Positions 1 to 8,019 of a stretch of 64,000 nt of DNA are shown piece by piece. Numbering within the stretch: the first letter of the stretch is position 1; every line of letters begins with the position of its first letter. The stretch is taken from assembly GCA_944325575.1 (NCBI GenBank), contig CALVAR010000008.1:22149-86148 (forward strand). The letters run 5' to 3'. The stretch comes from Candidatus Gastranaerophilales bacterium. Its GTDB lineage: Bacteria > Cyanobacteriota > Vampirovibrionia > Gastranaerophilales > Gastranaerophilaceae. The notes below the pieces were generated by a model, which saw only the letters and a program-made list of their open reading frames with translations, ran no database searches and had not been told where the DNA came from. Made by a program: the position numbers and the translations under genes.

Positions 1-636
1 TTTTTGGATATGAATCCGCCTTTTGCAATGGATTATATTGCCAATAATATACACAATCTCAATGAAGATGAACTGTTAAAAACAATGTCAAAATACAAAA
101 ATACGAGCCTGTATGTTATTGCAGATCCTTTAAATATAGACAATTCAAAAGACATTACTGCGGAGCAGATAAAAAATCTTTTGGCTGTTTTGAAAAAAAC
201 TTTTTCATATATAGTGATTGATATAGGTACAAATATAGATTCAAAAACAATAGCTGCACTTGACAGCAGTGATTTGATTCTGCTTATTGCTATTGTAAAT
301 CTTCCGGCTATCAGAAGCACACAAAGATGCATGGATTTATTTAATAGACTAGGATATTCAAGCGATAAAATTAAACTTGTATTGAACCGATATATGGAAA
401 ATGAGGACATAAAGACATCTGATATAGAAGAGGTTGTAAAACAAAAAGTTTACTGGAAAATACCTAACAACTATCTTACAATGATGTCAGCTATTAATAA
501 GGGTGTTCCTGTAAATGAAATAAATTCCGAATCTAATATAGCATTGAACTATAAAGATTTTGCTTCAAAAGTGTCTGATTATTTAATTACACAAAAATTA
601 AATAAAAATTACGGAAAAAGAGAATTAAAAATATAA
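1..636 (+). CDS. CpaE/MinD-like pilus assembly ATPase, 5' partial
   Basis: The reading frame is open to the first base, so the N-terminus with its P-loop lies outside the window and about 211 codons remain. The visible part fits the second half of a CpaE/MinD-superfamily ATPase: 'YIVIDIGTNID' is the Walker B-like hydrophobic strand, followed by the 'LILLIAIVNLPAIRSTQRCMDL' segment typical of CpaE and 'KLVLNRY'. In Tad pilus systems CpaE localises the secretion machinery at a pole and acts from the cytoplasmic membrane face. The next gene starts 11 bases downstream and is probably co-transcribed. MinD or ParA is the alternative, but the 'IRSTQRCMDLF' region favours CpaE. Confidence 0.7.
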   Translation, partial: FLDMNPPFAMDYIANNIHNLNEDELLKTMSKYKNTSLYVIADPLNIDNSKDITAEQIKNLLAVLKKTFSYIVIDIGTNIDSKTIAALDSSDLILLIAIVNLPAIRSTQRCMDLFNRLGYSSDKIKLVLNRYMENEDIKTSDIEEVVKQKVYWKIPNNYLTMMSAINKGVPVNEINSESNIALNYKDFASKVSDYLITQKLNKNYGKRELKI

Positions 637-646
637 TGGAGAGAAA

Positions 647-1054
647 ATGTCATTAAGAGATAGATTGAGAAGTAAAAAAGAGTCTAAAGCAGCTGCACAG
701 CGCGGTGAATATATAATTTCCATAGCAAAAGTTTCTAACGCTGTTAATAAAGTAAAAAATCCTGCAGATCTGGGTAATATAGTCAAAGAGTTTTCAAAAT
801 TTTTAAATACTCTTGAGGCTCAGAATGCACGTATAGTCTTCAGCGGTGATTTTGATTTGGGACAGAGAACTCTTTTAAATTGTATTCTTGGCGGTTTTTT
901 GGAGGACGGTTCAGCAAAGATGATTAAAGAATCTTCCGTTGATGAATCTGATGAAAATAACACAGAAAAGAAAGAATCAAAAATTAGCAAAAGAAGAAAA
1001 ACAATAAGAGAGCGTCTTGCGGCAAAAGCAGAAACAGAATCAGAAGATGAATAA
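647..1054 (+). CDS. Small charged protein following CpaE-like gene
   Basis: A 135-residue protein of no family I recognise. It starts at ATG with TGGAGAG a few bases upstream and directly follows the CpaE-like ATPase, so it is probably the last gene of a pilus-related operon. The N-terminal 'LRDRLRSKK' is echoed near the C-terminus by 'IRERLAAKA', giving two basic amphipathic patches on either side of a predicted helical middle (about residues 25-90) and an acidic Asp/Glu/Asn stretch (about 95-112). There is no signal peptide or membrane segment. A cytoplasmic accessory or scaffold role is conjecture from position only. Confidence 0.6.
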   Translation: MSLRDRLRSKKESKAAAQRGEYIISIAKVSNAVNKVKNPADLGNIVKEFSKFLNTLEAQNARIVFSGDFDLGQRTLLNCILGGFLEDGSAKMIKESSVDESDENNTEKKESKISKRRKTIRERLAAKAETESEDE

Positions 1055-1057
1055 TCT

Positions 1058-1513
1058 TTATTTGTGTGCTTTTTCAAAATCCAGTAAATATTTTTTTGCA
1101 TCTGTACCCAGTGCAAACTCGCCGATTTTTCCGTTAGAATTTACTATTCTGTGACACGGAACAATTATTGGTATCGGATTCTTTGCAAGAGCAGAACCGA
1201 CAGCTCTGCAAGCATTAGGTCTGTCTATCATTTGAGCCAATTCTTTATATGATTTTGTCTGTCCGTATCTGACTGACATAAGAGCGTCATAAACTTTTTT
1301 TTGAAAATCAGTGGCTTTGTCAAATTCGACAGGAATATTAAATCTGAACAATCTGCCTTCAAAGTATGCTTCTAACTGATCTATAACTTCATAATTGAAA
1401 GCGGAACACTCAAAATCATTTCTTGCATTTACTAGTTCTATTTTCTTAAGAGCATAATCTGTAGAAAATATTTTTAAAATGCCTATAGGGGATTTATAAA
1501 AAGCTACTTCCAT
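1058..1513 (-). CDS. ogt: Methylated-DNA--protein-cysteine methyltransferase
   Basis: A suicide DNA-repair protein that moves an alkyl group from O6-alkylguanine to its own cysteine. The active-site motif 'VPCHR' is present with Cys120, preceded by the helix-turn-helix recognition segment 'YGQTKSYKELAQMIDRPNACRAVGSAL' in which the arginine finger and 'AVGxA' are conserved. At 151 residues it is the ordinary length of the single-function Ogt family, with no Ada-type regulatory domain. It is convergent with the preceding plus-strand gene, only 3 bases separating the stops. No clear Shine-Dalgarno sequence precedes the ATG. Confidence 0.95.
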   Translation of the reverse strand: MEVAFYKSPIGILKIFSTDYALKKIELVNARNDFECSAFNYEVIDQLEAYFEGRLFRFNIPVEFDKATDFQKKVYDALMSVRYGQTKSYKELAQMIDRPNACRAVGSALAKNPIPIIVPCHRIVNSNGKIGEFALGTDAKKYLLDFEKAHK

Positions 1514-1634
1514 ATTGCAATTATATAAAAATTTTTTTCTTTGTCAATTTTTCATAATTAAAATTTTAATTTATTACTATAAATTTTTGAATTTGATATA
1601 ATAAATTTTGTAAGTTCAAAAATTGGAGATTTTT

Positions 1635-2414
1635 ATGAATACTAAGATTTCAGTGGTTATTCACACTTTTAATTGTGAAAGTATTTTAAGAGATTGCCTT
1701 GAAAGAGTAAAAGATTTTGATGAAATTGTAATTTGTGATATGTATTCAGATGATAAAACACTTGATATTGCAAAAGAATATGGTGCTAAAGTCGTCATGT
1801 TTGAAAGGTGCGGTTATGCAGAACCTGCAAGAAACTTTGCAATACAAAGCGCCTCTAATGACTGGGTATTAGTCATAGATTCAGATGAATGGATAAAAGA
1901 ACCACTGAAGAGAAAAATCAGGAAATTTGTAGAAAATCCCTGTGAGTATACAGCCGCAAGAATAGGACGAAGAAGTTTAAATTTAAAAAATCCCAGACCG
2001 GATGATATGGTACTTCATAAACCCGAATATCTTATAAGACTTTTCAGAAAAGATGATGTTGATTGGCCGGCAGAAGTTCATAGTACACCTGTTATTAAAT
2101 CCGGAAAGATTTACGATTTCCCATATATAAATGAAGGTTGTGTACTTGATCATGTACAGGATATGTCTATTCATGAAATCATAGACAAATTTAATAAATA
2201 TACTGATTTTGAAGTAGAAAAACTTGCCAGAAAAAATAAAAAAATAAATATATATTACACTTACTTTCAATCAATCTGGCGTACATTTGAAATGTTTTTT
2301 AAATCAGGATATAGAAGTGGTGTAGATGGCTTTATCTGGTGTTCATTTATTGGATTTTACAAATTTTTGTCACGTGTTAAATATTATGAATATTTGAAAA
2401 AAAATAAAAAATAA
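1635..2414 (+). CDS. Family 2 glycosyltransferase, WaaE/KdtX-like
   Basis: A GT-A fold glycosyltransferase of the WaaE/KdtX-like group. The N-terminus 'ISVVIHTFNCE' is the nucleotide-sugar strand, 'DEIVICDMYSDDKTLDIA' and the metal-binding 'VLVIDSDEW' follow at about residue 90, and 'PAEVHSTP' falls where this group carries a conserved acceptor-side motif. There is no hydrophobic C-terminal anchor, so it probably works at the inner face of the membrane on lipid-linked or LPS-type glycan. I chose ATG 1635 over the in-frame TTG 1623 because GGAG at 1625-1628 is well spaced for it. It stands alone, away from the glycan cluster at 40-48 kb. Confidence 0.85.
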   Translation: MNTKISVVIHTFNCESILRDCLERVKDFDEIVICDMYSDDKTLDIAKEYGAKVVMFERCGYAEPARNFAIQSASNDWVLVIDSDEWIKEPLKRKIRKFVENPCEYTAARIGRRSLNLKNPRPDDMVLHKPEYLIRLFRKDDVDWPAEVHSTPVIKSGKIYDFPYINEGCVLDHVQDMSIHEIIDKFNKYTDFEVEKLARKNKKINIYYTYFQSIWRTFEMFFKSGYRSGVDGFIWCSFIGFYKFLSRVKYYEYLKKNKK

Positions 2415-2568
2415 GTTGATTTTGAAGAATTTGCCATAAATATACTGGATTGTTTTTCTTAGTAAAATATAAATCAATCTGTAATTTTAATTTGCGTATG
2501 TTAAAAAAAACAATAAATATGGAATTATAACAATTAGGATAGTTTTTTTGTATGTTTATGAGGTTTAT

Positions 2569-3021
2569 ATGAAGCGGATCAGAAATTTTTGTGTTTATGC
2601 TTTTGTTATTGTTCTAGCTTTTGCGCCCGTTGTTTTTGCTGCAGGGAATGCACAAATAAAAGCACAGATGTACAGCACAATCAAAAATAGCCCTTATTTT
2701 TCAACACAAAAAGTTTTTGTTGATAAGTTTATTCAACAATTGGACACTTTGGGGTTTAATTCTGATACTGCGCAGTGGATAGCGGTTGATAATTATCTCG
2801 TTGTTGATAATAAAAGTTTTCAGCAGATAAATAATGTTTATTATATGGTTTATAAATCTAAAGACAATGCGATAATAGGGCTTGTACGCTTTAAATGCAA
2901 AACACCTCAAAATGGCGGATTTAAGAAAATAGAAACTTACAATTATAAAAGTTATAATTCGAGGTTAGATGTGGATGTAAACAGATTTAATCTGATAGAA
3001 GAAACAGCCTGTGAAATTTAG
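2569..3021 (+). CDS. Secreted protein of unknown function
   Basis: A 150-residue protein with a clear Sec signal peptide: 'MKRIR' basic start, hydrophobic 'VYAFVIVLAFAPVVF' and an A-x-A type site at 'VFA-AG', so the mature protein is about 125 residues and periplasmic or extracellular. The mature part is rich in Tyr, Asn and Lys with alternating strands; I recognise no family. ATG 2569 has GAGG at 2560-2563; the upstream in-frame TTG 2548 would only add residues before the basic start of the signal. No partner gene is obvious: a glycosyltransferase lies upstream and an intergenic repeat downstream. Confidence 0.75.
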   Translation: MKRIRNFCVYAFVIVLAFAPVVFAAGNAQIKAQMYSTIKNSPYFSTQKVFVDKFIQQLDTLGFNSDTAQWIAVDNYLVVDNKSFQQINNVYYMVYKSKDNAIIGLVRFKCKTPQNGGFKKIETYNYKSYNSRLDVDVNRFNLIEETACEI

Positions 3022-3079
3022 TTAAATTAATATATACTTGTAAGACTTTTTTCTTTTTCTTATGATTTTATAAGAAAGT

Positions 3080-3245
3080 CTGTCCGAGAAAATTTTGCGA
3101 TAGGGAACGTGAGCAAAATTTTTGAGTGTCATTTGTTCACTGTACGTGAAGACATTTTGCACTGAATCAAAGATTCAGGCAAAAGAAGTCAAAAGTGAGC
3201 AGGTGCCGGATGCGGTCAGCCGGCGGCAACTGCGACACTAGATTA
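3080..3245. repeat. Intergenic hairpin repeat, family R1 copy 1
   Basis: Noncoding element sharing two long exact blocks with 18789-18898: GTCCGAGAAAATTTTGC (17 bases) and TGAGCAAAATTTTTGAGTGT (20 bases), which form a stem through AAAATTTTGC / GCAAAATTTT. The 3' part again shares GTGAGC(A/G)GGTGCCGG. Between them this copy carries an extra perfect hairpin, CTGAATC-AAA-GATTCAG nested in TTTTGC/GCAAAA, at about 3153-3185. It is more GC-rich than its surroundings toward the 3' end. Confidence 0.8.
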
Positions 3246-3269
3246 GAAATAAGGGAATGGAATTTTTCT

Positions 3270-4490
3270 ATGCATAAAATTATTGAAGAAGCTCAGGAAA
3301 AAGTTCTGGAGCAATTTAAATATGTTGATAAAATAAAAGAGTATAACCAGAATAAAGTTTTGCAGGCATTCAGAAAAAATAAAATCGGGCTGGAACATTT
3401 TGCAACGGTTAGCGGATACGGGCATGATGATATGGGCAGAGAGGTTCTGGACAGAACTTTTGCCGATGTGTTTAATACGGAATCGGCAATTGTCCGCAAT
3501 CATTTTGTCTCCGGTACACATGCTATTGCCTGTGCTTTGTTTGGCAATTTGCGCTATGGTGAAAAACTTGTTTCCGTGCTTGGAACTCCTTATGACACAA
3601 TGGAGGAAGTTATCGGAACAAGAGGTGATTATCGTGCTTCTTTGATGGGGCACGGGGTTTTGTACGAAGAAATACCTCTTGTTGATAATATGTGTGTTGA
3701 TTTTAATAAACTCGAACGGGTTATTGACAAATCCGTAAATATGGTGACAATTCAACGTTCCCGTGGCTATTCAACTCGCAAGTCTTTGGATATAGAAACA
3801 ACTAAAAAAGTTATTGATATAGTAAAATCAAAAAATCCGGATTGTATATGTTTTGTTGATAACTGCTATTGTGAATTTGTAGAAGACAAAGAACCTCTTG
3901 AAATCGGTGCGGATATAGTTGCAGGCTCACTGATAAAAAATCCCGGAGGCGGAATTGTTGAAACAGGCGGATATATTGCCGGTAAAGAAGAATATGTAAT
4001 GCAGGCTGCATACAGATTAACAGCACCGGGTATAGGTCCTGACGGCGGAGCAATGCTCAATCAAACAAGATTGATTTTTCAAGGTCTGTTTATGGCACCG
4101 TCTGTTGTTGCAGATGCTGTGAAAGGTTCAATACTTGCTTCACAGGTTTTTGAAGATATCGGATTTATTTCTACACCAAAGCCTTATGAAAAAAGGACGG
4201 ACCTTATCCAGACAATAGAATTTGGCAAACCGGAACCTCTTCTGGCTTTTTGTAAAGCATTGCAGCATAATTCTCCTATAGAGTCATATCTTACACCTAT
4301 TCCTGATGAGGTACCGGGATATGATGACAAATTGATTATGGCAGGCGGCAGTTTTATAGAAGGTTCAACTATTGAACTTTCTGCAGACGGACCGATGAGA
4401 CCCCCTTATGCGGCATATATGCAGGGCGGATTGAATTATGCTCACGTAAAAATTGCACTTGACGGCGTTTTAAAAGAATTAGGCTTATAA
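3270..4490 (+). CDS. PLP-dependent lyase of the aluminum-resistance / methionine gamma-lyase-like family
   Basis: A fold-type I PLP enzyme of the family often annotated as cystathionine beta-lyase-like, involved in aluminum resistance (YnbB-like), about 406 residues, the family's normal size. Supporting segments are 'FATVSGYGHDDMGRE' near the N-terminus, 'VRNHFVSGTHAI', the Asp strand 'CICFVDNCYCEF' and the Schiff-base region 'AGSLIKNPGGG', whose lysine is the likely PLP ligand, then 'APGIGPDGGAML'. The natural substrate in this family is not settled. An in-frame GTG at 3195 would start inside the upstream repeat and give an unrelated N-terminal extension, so ATG 3270 with GGAATGG upstream is preferred. 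A terminator follows. Confidence 0.85.
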   Translation: MHKIIEEAQEKVLEQFKYVDKIKEYNQNKVLQAFRKNKIGLEHFATVSGYGHDDMGREVLDRTFADVFNTESAIVRNHFVSGTHAIACALFGNLRYGEKLVSVLGTPYDTMEEVIGTRGDYRASLMGHGVLYEEIPLVDNMCVDFNKLERVIDKSVNMVTIQRSRGYSTRKSLDIETTKKVIDIVKSKNPDCICFVDNCYCEFVEDKEPLEIGADIVAGSLIKNPGGGIVETGGYIAGKEEYVMQAAYRLTAPGIGPDGGAMLNQTRLIFQGLFMAPSVVADAVKGSILASQVFEDIGFISTPKPYEKRTDLIQTIEFGKPEPLLAFCKALQHNSPIESYLTPIPDEVPGYDDKLIMAGGSFIEGSTIELSADGPMRPPYAAYMQGGLNYAHVKIALDGVLKELGL

Positions 4491-4535
4491 AAAAATACCG
4501 TTCCTTATAAATTTAAGGAACGGTATTTTTATTTT
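4491..4535. terminator. Bidirectional terminator between PLP lyase and Skp-like genes
   Basis: ATACCGTTCCTTA pairs with TAAGGAACGGTAT around a 6-base loop, with A-run upstream and T-run downstream, so it can end transcription from both convergent genes. Confidence 0.9.
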
Positions 4536-4544
4536 TTAAAGTTT

Positions 4545-4985
4545 TTATTGTCCTGCATTTAATGTTTTGATTATGTCATTTGTAATATCAACGGCGCCGT
4601 AAAGAGTGTTGTTGCTTGTCAGGATAAGAGCATAAACTCCTTTTTTGCCTTCTGTATCAATAGCTTTTTTTACATCTTTTTCAAGCCCTTGCAAAGCAGC
4701 AACTTTTTCTTTTTGGAGCGCATCCATTTTTGTTTTTAGTTCTTTTGCGTATTTATCTTCAAGCTTTTTTCTTTCTGCATCAGTAGTTGCACCTACTACA
4801 CTTTTCTGTGCGTCTACAATAAATACTCTGATAGCAGCTTCTTTTTCCTGAATTGATTTATTTATAACAGCTGTTTTTTTATAGCCTTTCAGAACTTTGT
4901 CTATATCAACAGATGCATATTTGTCCGCTGCAAAAACCGGTGCTGCAAAAGCTAAGACAGCAAATAAAACTAATAATTTTTTCAT
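4545..4985 (-). CDS. OmpH/Skp-family periplasmic chaperone
   Basis: A 146-residue OmpH/Skp-like protein. The signal peptide 'MKKLLVLFAVLAFAAPVFA' ends in an A-x-A site, and the mature protein opens with 'KYASVDIDKVLKGY', the strand characteristic of Skp ('IAVVDxxxVL'). A long Lys/Glu/Ala coiled coil (about residues 40-115) and a C-terminal 'VYALILTSNNTLYGAVDITNDIIKTL' strand-helix close the fold. Skp trimers hold unfolded outer-membrane proteins in the periplasm, so this gene supports a two-membrane envelope. Good Shine-Dalgarno (AAAGAGAG). It stands next to another secreted coiled-coil gene upstream on the same strand. Confidence 0.88.
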   Translation of the reverse strand: MKKLLVLFAVLAFAAPVFAADKYASVDIDKVLKGYKKTAVINKSIQEKEAAIRVFIVDAQKSVVGATTDAERKKLEDKYAKELKTKMDALQKEKVAALQGLEKDVKKAIDTEGKKGVYALILTSNNTLYGAVDITNDIIKTLNAGQ

Positions 4986-5055
4986 TAAAATCTCTCTTTT
5001 CTTTTTTATCTACTAATTTTTAATTAGATTATCATATTTATCAGAAATAGTAAAT

Positions 5056-5092
5056 AAAAATAAAGGGGTAATTTAATTTACCCCTTTATTTT
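5056..5092 (-). terminator. Terminator after the Lys/Gln-rich secreted protein gene
   Basis: AAAGGGGTAA and TTTACCCCTTT form a stem with short AT loop; T-run on the minus strand follows the gene ending at 5094. Confidence 0.85.
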
Positions 5093-5093
5093 T

Positions 5094-5444
5094 CTATTTA
5101 ATTGAAAAAGCATCTTTTAAGTTTTTTACAGCATCTTTTCTTTGCTGTTGCTTCTTTTGATAAGCTTCTTTTTGTGCTTGTTGTTTTTTCTTGTAAGCTT
5201 CTTGTTTTGCCTGCTGTTGTTTTTTATATTCTTCCTGTTTTTTCTTTAAAGCAGCTCTGTCAGCTTCTCTTTTTTTCTGTGCTTCTTCTTGCTTTTTCTG
5301 GTACTCGTTTATTTTAGCATCTTGTTTTTGTATTGCTGCATTTCTTTTATTTTGATAATCCTGCAAAATATTTGTTGCCGCAAATGATGCTGCTGATCCG
5401 AACATAAAAGCTGCTGCTAATAAAATAACTGAAAATTTTTTCAT
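5094..5444 (-). CDS. Secreted Lys/Gln/Glu-rich coiled-coil protein
   Basis: A 116-residue protein with a signal peptide ('MKKFSVILLAAAFMFGSAASFAA', cleavage near residue 22) and a mature part that is almost one uninterrupted charged helix, built of short Lys-Lys-Gln-Gln/Glu-Ala-Tyr units such as 'KQQQAKQEAYKKKQQAQK'. It has only a few hydrophobic heptad positions, so it may be a single rigid helix rather than a stable coiled coil. GGAGG stands 6 bases before the ATG. It could be a nucleic-acid- or cell-wall-binding polycation, or a Skp-like helper, given the Skp-like gene downstream; this is inference from composition and position. Confidence 0.75.
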   Translation of the reverse strand: MKKFSVILLAAAFMFGSAASFAATNILQDYQNKRNAAIQKQDAKINEYQKKQEEAQKKREADRAALKKKQEEYKKQQQAKQEAYKKKQQAQKEAYQKKQQQRKDAVKNLKDAFSIK

Positions 5445-5500
5445 AATAACCCTCCATTTCTCAGGATTAGATTATAACAGTATTTTTTTTAGTTATCAAG

Positions 5501-5671
5501 TTAAAAGTCTTCCGGTATATATAGTTCTGTCTTATTGAGTTTTTGTCTGATTTCTTCATAAGATGAGGATTCACAAGACAGTGTTTGATAAGCTTTTACC
5601 AGAGAAATTACATCATCCGTTGATACTCTGATTAATCTTCTTCCATGCATGTTTTCTATTATTTCGGCCAT
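5501..5671 (-). CDS. 56-residue protein of unknown function
   Basis: A short gene supported by a near-perfect Shine-Dalgarno AAAGGAGG about 6 bases before ATG 5671 and an uninterrupted 56-codon frame. The product begins 'MAEIIENMHGRRLIRVST' and ends 'NKTELYIPEDF'. The middle, 'DDVISLVKAYQTLSCESSSYEEIRQKL', reads as two amphipathic helices. It is soluble and mildly acidic, with no signal. I do not recognise the family. It lies upstream of the two secreted coiled-coil genes on the same strand but 56 bases away, so it may have its own transcript. Confidence 0.7.
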   Translation of the reverse strand: MAEIIENMHGRRLIRVSTDDVISLVKAYQTLSCESSSYEEIRQKLNKTELYIPEDF

Positions 5672-5908
5672 TTTAGCCCTCCTTTAGTATTTTATTTCGG
5701 CGGGCCGGATTTATTCTTTAGAAAATTCATTGATATTGTTTAGAAAAGCTTTTTAAAATTTAAATTTTTATTTTTATAAAAATTATCTTTTGTATAGGCA
5801 AACAGGGTTAATTTTTTATGTACAGGTGTGCTATTTATTTCGTTTGCAATTCAAACTAGAATTTTAACAACAATTTTAATATGACTAACAAAAGGAGGAA
5901 TGGAGAGA

Positions 5909-6775
5909 ATGAATAATTCTATTATTCAAGCACAGTGTGTAAATTTGGCGGATTTAAATCACCTTTTTATAGATCTTGAATATTCAAAGCCGCAAAATAA
6001 AAATTTTAATGTTTACAGAAGCAGAAGTTTTAATCAAAAAAACAAAAAATATCTTCAGCTTGATGAAATCAAAGAAGAGCTGAAAAAACTCGACAGATCT
6101 AAATTAAAATATATTTATCTGGTTGGCAAAAATTCTATGTCACATCCGGAATTCAATCATATTCTAAGATTCTGTTTATCTGTTTGCTCTGTTACTATTT
6201 TTTCTGACGGAAGCTGTATTAATGATAAAAAATCCAGGTTCTTAAAACGTGTGGAAGAAGAGGGTACTAATGAAATAGTTTTTAAAATAGAAATAAATCA
6301 CTATGATGAAAAAATAAACGATGAAAAAGCCGGACGAGGTGCTTTCAGAAAGGCATTGCATGCTGTAACCTCTCTAAATAAATACGGATTTAATCCCATA
6401 CTTGTCATTAAATCGGATATGAGAAATATTGAAGATTTGCGAAACGGTTTTATAGAGCTAGGGAAAAAATTTAAATTTGAAACAGAAGATATTAACTTTT
6501 CTTTTATCCCGGATGTAAAAAACGGAGTAAATTCTCAAGCCGCAGATAATACAGATGCCATAGTTTCTGACAGCGGATTTTATGATTTGGATTGCATGTC
6601 TTCCCGGCTGTTGACTAAAAGCGGCGTGTATAGCTGTCCTCTTTTAATAAATGATTACAGAGGCCGTTTAGGTGCATCTTTATCAGACTTTAGTAAAAAG
6701 TGCTATCTTGAAACAGAAGAATGCAGACAATGCAAGTCTTTTGGTAAAAGAATATATTCAAACGAATGGGCTTAA
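5909..6775 (+). CDS. Radical-SAM-like protein lacking the N-terminal cluster motif
   Basis: A 288-residue protein with the layout of a radical SAM/SPASM enzyme but without its catalytic motif. 'KYIYLVGKNSMSHPEFNHILRF' aligns with the usual 'LTGGEPLLHPDF' strand, 'VTIFSDGSCI' with 'ISNGT', and 'FKIEINHYDEKIND' with the next barrel strand. The C-terminus has 'CPLLINDYRGRLG...CYLETEECRQC', resembling the auxiliary-cluster domain. No C-x3-C-x2-C occurs before these, so it cannot bind the SAM cluster in the canonical way. ATG 5909 is preferred over 5900 because AGGAGG at 5893-5898 is too close to the latter. A partner or regulatory role is conjecture. Confidence 0.6.
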   Translation: MNNSIIQAQCVNLADLNHLFIDLEYSKPQNKNFNVYRSRSFNQKNKKYLQLDEIKEELKKLDRSKLKYIYLVGKNSMSHPEFNHILRFCLSVCSVTIFSDGSCINDKKSRFLKRVEEEGTNEIVFKIEINHYDEKINDEKAGRGAFRKALHAVTSLNKYGFNPILVIKSDMRNIEDLRNGFIELGKKFKFETEDINFSFIPDVKNGVNSQAADNTDAIVSDSGFYDLDCMSSRLLTKSGVYSCPLLINDYRGRLGASLSDFSKKCYLETEECRQCKSFGKRIYSNEWA

Positions 6776-6785
6776 ACAATAAAAA

Positions 6786-6876
6786 AAAAGCAGGTCAGAA
6801 AACTTTTAGACCAAGCCTGCAAACTTTTTTTTATCGCAACCCCGAAAAAAGTGCCTGGATGTTATCTAACCCGCAT
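6786..6876 (-). ncRNA. Candidate small RNA between the radical-SAM-like gene and leuB
   Basis: On the minus strand a TATTAT -10-like box (6881-6886) is followed by about 90 bases with local GC-rich segments, ending in a hairpin (GCAGG...CCTGC with inner GGTC/GACC) and a run of nine T. This is the anatomy of an independent small transcript. The -35 region is weak. The hairpin also has a T-run on the plus strand (6824-6832) and may terminate the upstream convergent gene, so the simpler reading is a bidirectional terminator plus leuB 3' trailer. No known RNA family was recognised. Confidence 0.35.
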
Positions 6877-6936
6877 GTTTATAATACCACATTGCAAAAA
6901 TTTTTAAACATTCTTAAGGCTTAATTCTTAAAATTT

Positions 6937-8019
6937 TTAATTTGATATTAAAATTTCCTGAGCAATTAAATCACCCATTTGTGTGGTGCCTACAACCTGA
7001 GTGTTTCCAAAATGAATATCCGGAGTTCTGTACCCCTTCTTTAATACTGATTTTACGGCATTTTCTATTGAAGATGCCGCATCATTTTTTCCGAAGCTGT
7101 ATCTCATCATCATTGCAGCGGAAAGAATTGTTGCAATCGGATTAACAATATTTTTGCCTTTTAAATCAGGTGCTGAACCATGAATCGGTTCGTAAAGCCC
7201 TTTTTCATTATTGGATAAACTTGCACTCGGCAGCATCCCTAAAGAGCCCGGAAGCATTGAGGCTTCATCAGACAAAATATCTCCAAAAATATTACCCGTA
7301 ACAATTACGTCAAATTGTTTCGGATTTCTTATAAGCTGCATCGCTGCATTGTCTACATACATATGAGTAAGTTCCACCTCGGGATATCTCTCAGATACAC
7401 CGGTAACAACTTCTCTCCACAGGCGGGATGCATCAAGAACATTTGCCTTGTCAACGGAACAAAGTTTTTTATTCCTTTTCATTGCTGTTTGAAAAGCTAC
7501 ATGTGCTATTCTTTCAACTTCTTTTTCATAGTAAATCATATTATTGAAGCCGGCTCTTTCTCCGTTTATTACCTCAATACCTTTTGGCTGTCCGAAATAT
7601 ACATCTCCCGTGAGCTCTCTTACTATCATAATATCAACATCTTTTATTACTTCAGGTTTGAGAGTTGATGCTTCAAGCAATTCGTCAAATACTATAGCAG
7701 GCCTCAAATTTGCAAAAAGATTCAGGGCTTTTCTTATACCTAAAAGAGCTTTTTCAGGCCGCACTTCGGCAGGAAGAGAGTCATACTTCCAGTCTCCTAC
7801 GGCACCGAGATAAACGGCATCCGCATCTTTGGCAATTGAAATTGTAGATTCCGGAAGCGGTTTACCGCAGTCATCATAAGCACATCCGCCGATTAATGCT
7901 TTTTCATATTCAAATCGGTAACCGAATTTATGCTCTATTGCGTTTAAAACTTTTATGCCTTCATCAATTACGGCAGGACCTATTCCATCACCTTCCAGCA
8001 GTGCTATTTTGTATCTCAT
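6937..8019 (-). CDS. leuB: 3-isopropylmalate dehydrogenase
   Basis: Catalyses NAD-dependent oxidative decarboxylation of 3-isopropylmalate in leucine biosynthesis. The 360-residue protein is full length: '[16 protein letters not shown]' at the start, 'LGAVGDW', '[10 protein letters not shown]', the substrate arginine segment '[14 protein letters not shown]', the lysine/aspartate region '[17 protein letters not shown]', '[12 protein letters not shown]', '[27 protein letters not shown]' and '[18 protein letters not shown]'. Its ATG overlaps the leuD stop by one base (TAATG), indicating translational coupling. leuC and leuA are not in the window, so the operon is split. Confidence 0.97.
   Translation of the reverse strand: MRYKIALLEGDGIGPAVIDEGIKVLNAIEHKFGYRFEYEKALIGGCAYDDCGKPLPESTISIAKDADAVYLGAVGDWKYDSLPAEVRPEKALLGIRKALNLFANLRPAIVFDELLEASTLKPEVIKDVDIMIVRELTGDVYFGQPKGIEVINGERAGFNNMIYYEKEVERIAHVAFQTAMKRNKKLCSVDKANVLDASRLWREVVTGVSERYPEVELTHMYVDNAAMQLIRNPKQFDVIVTGNIFGDILSDEASMLPGSLGMLPSASLSNNEKGLYEPIHGSAPDLKGKNIVNPIATILSAAMMMRYSFGKNDAASSIENAVKSVLKKGYRTPDIHFGNTQVVGTTQMGDLIAQEILISN

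Noticed and set aside
3195..3269. GTG-started N-terminal extension of the PLP lyase.
   Set aside because: These codons lie within or beside the R1 repeat and the residues are unlike the family; ATG 3270 has better support.
6786..6876. SRP RNA or tracrRNA identity for the candidate small RNA.
   Set aside because: It lacks the GGAA/AGCAG domain IV motif of SRP RNA, and there is no CRISPR array or Cas gene in the window for a tracrRNA.
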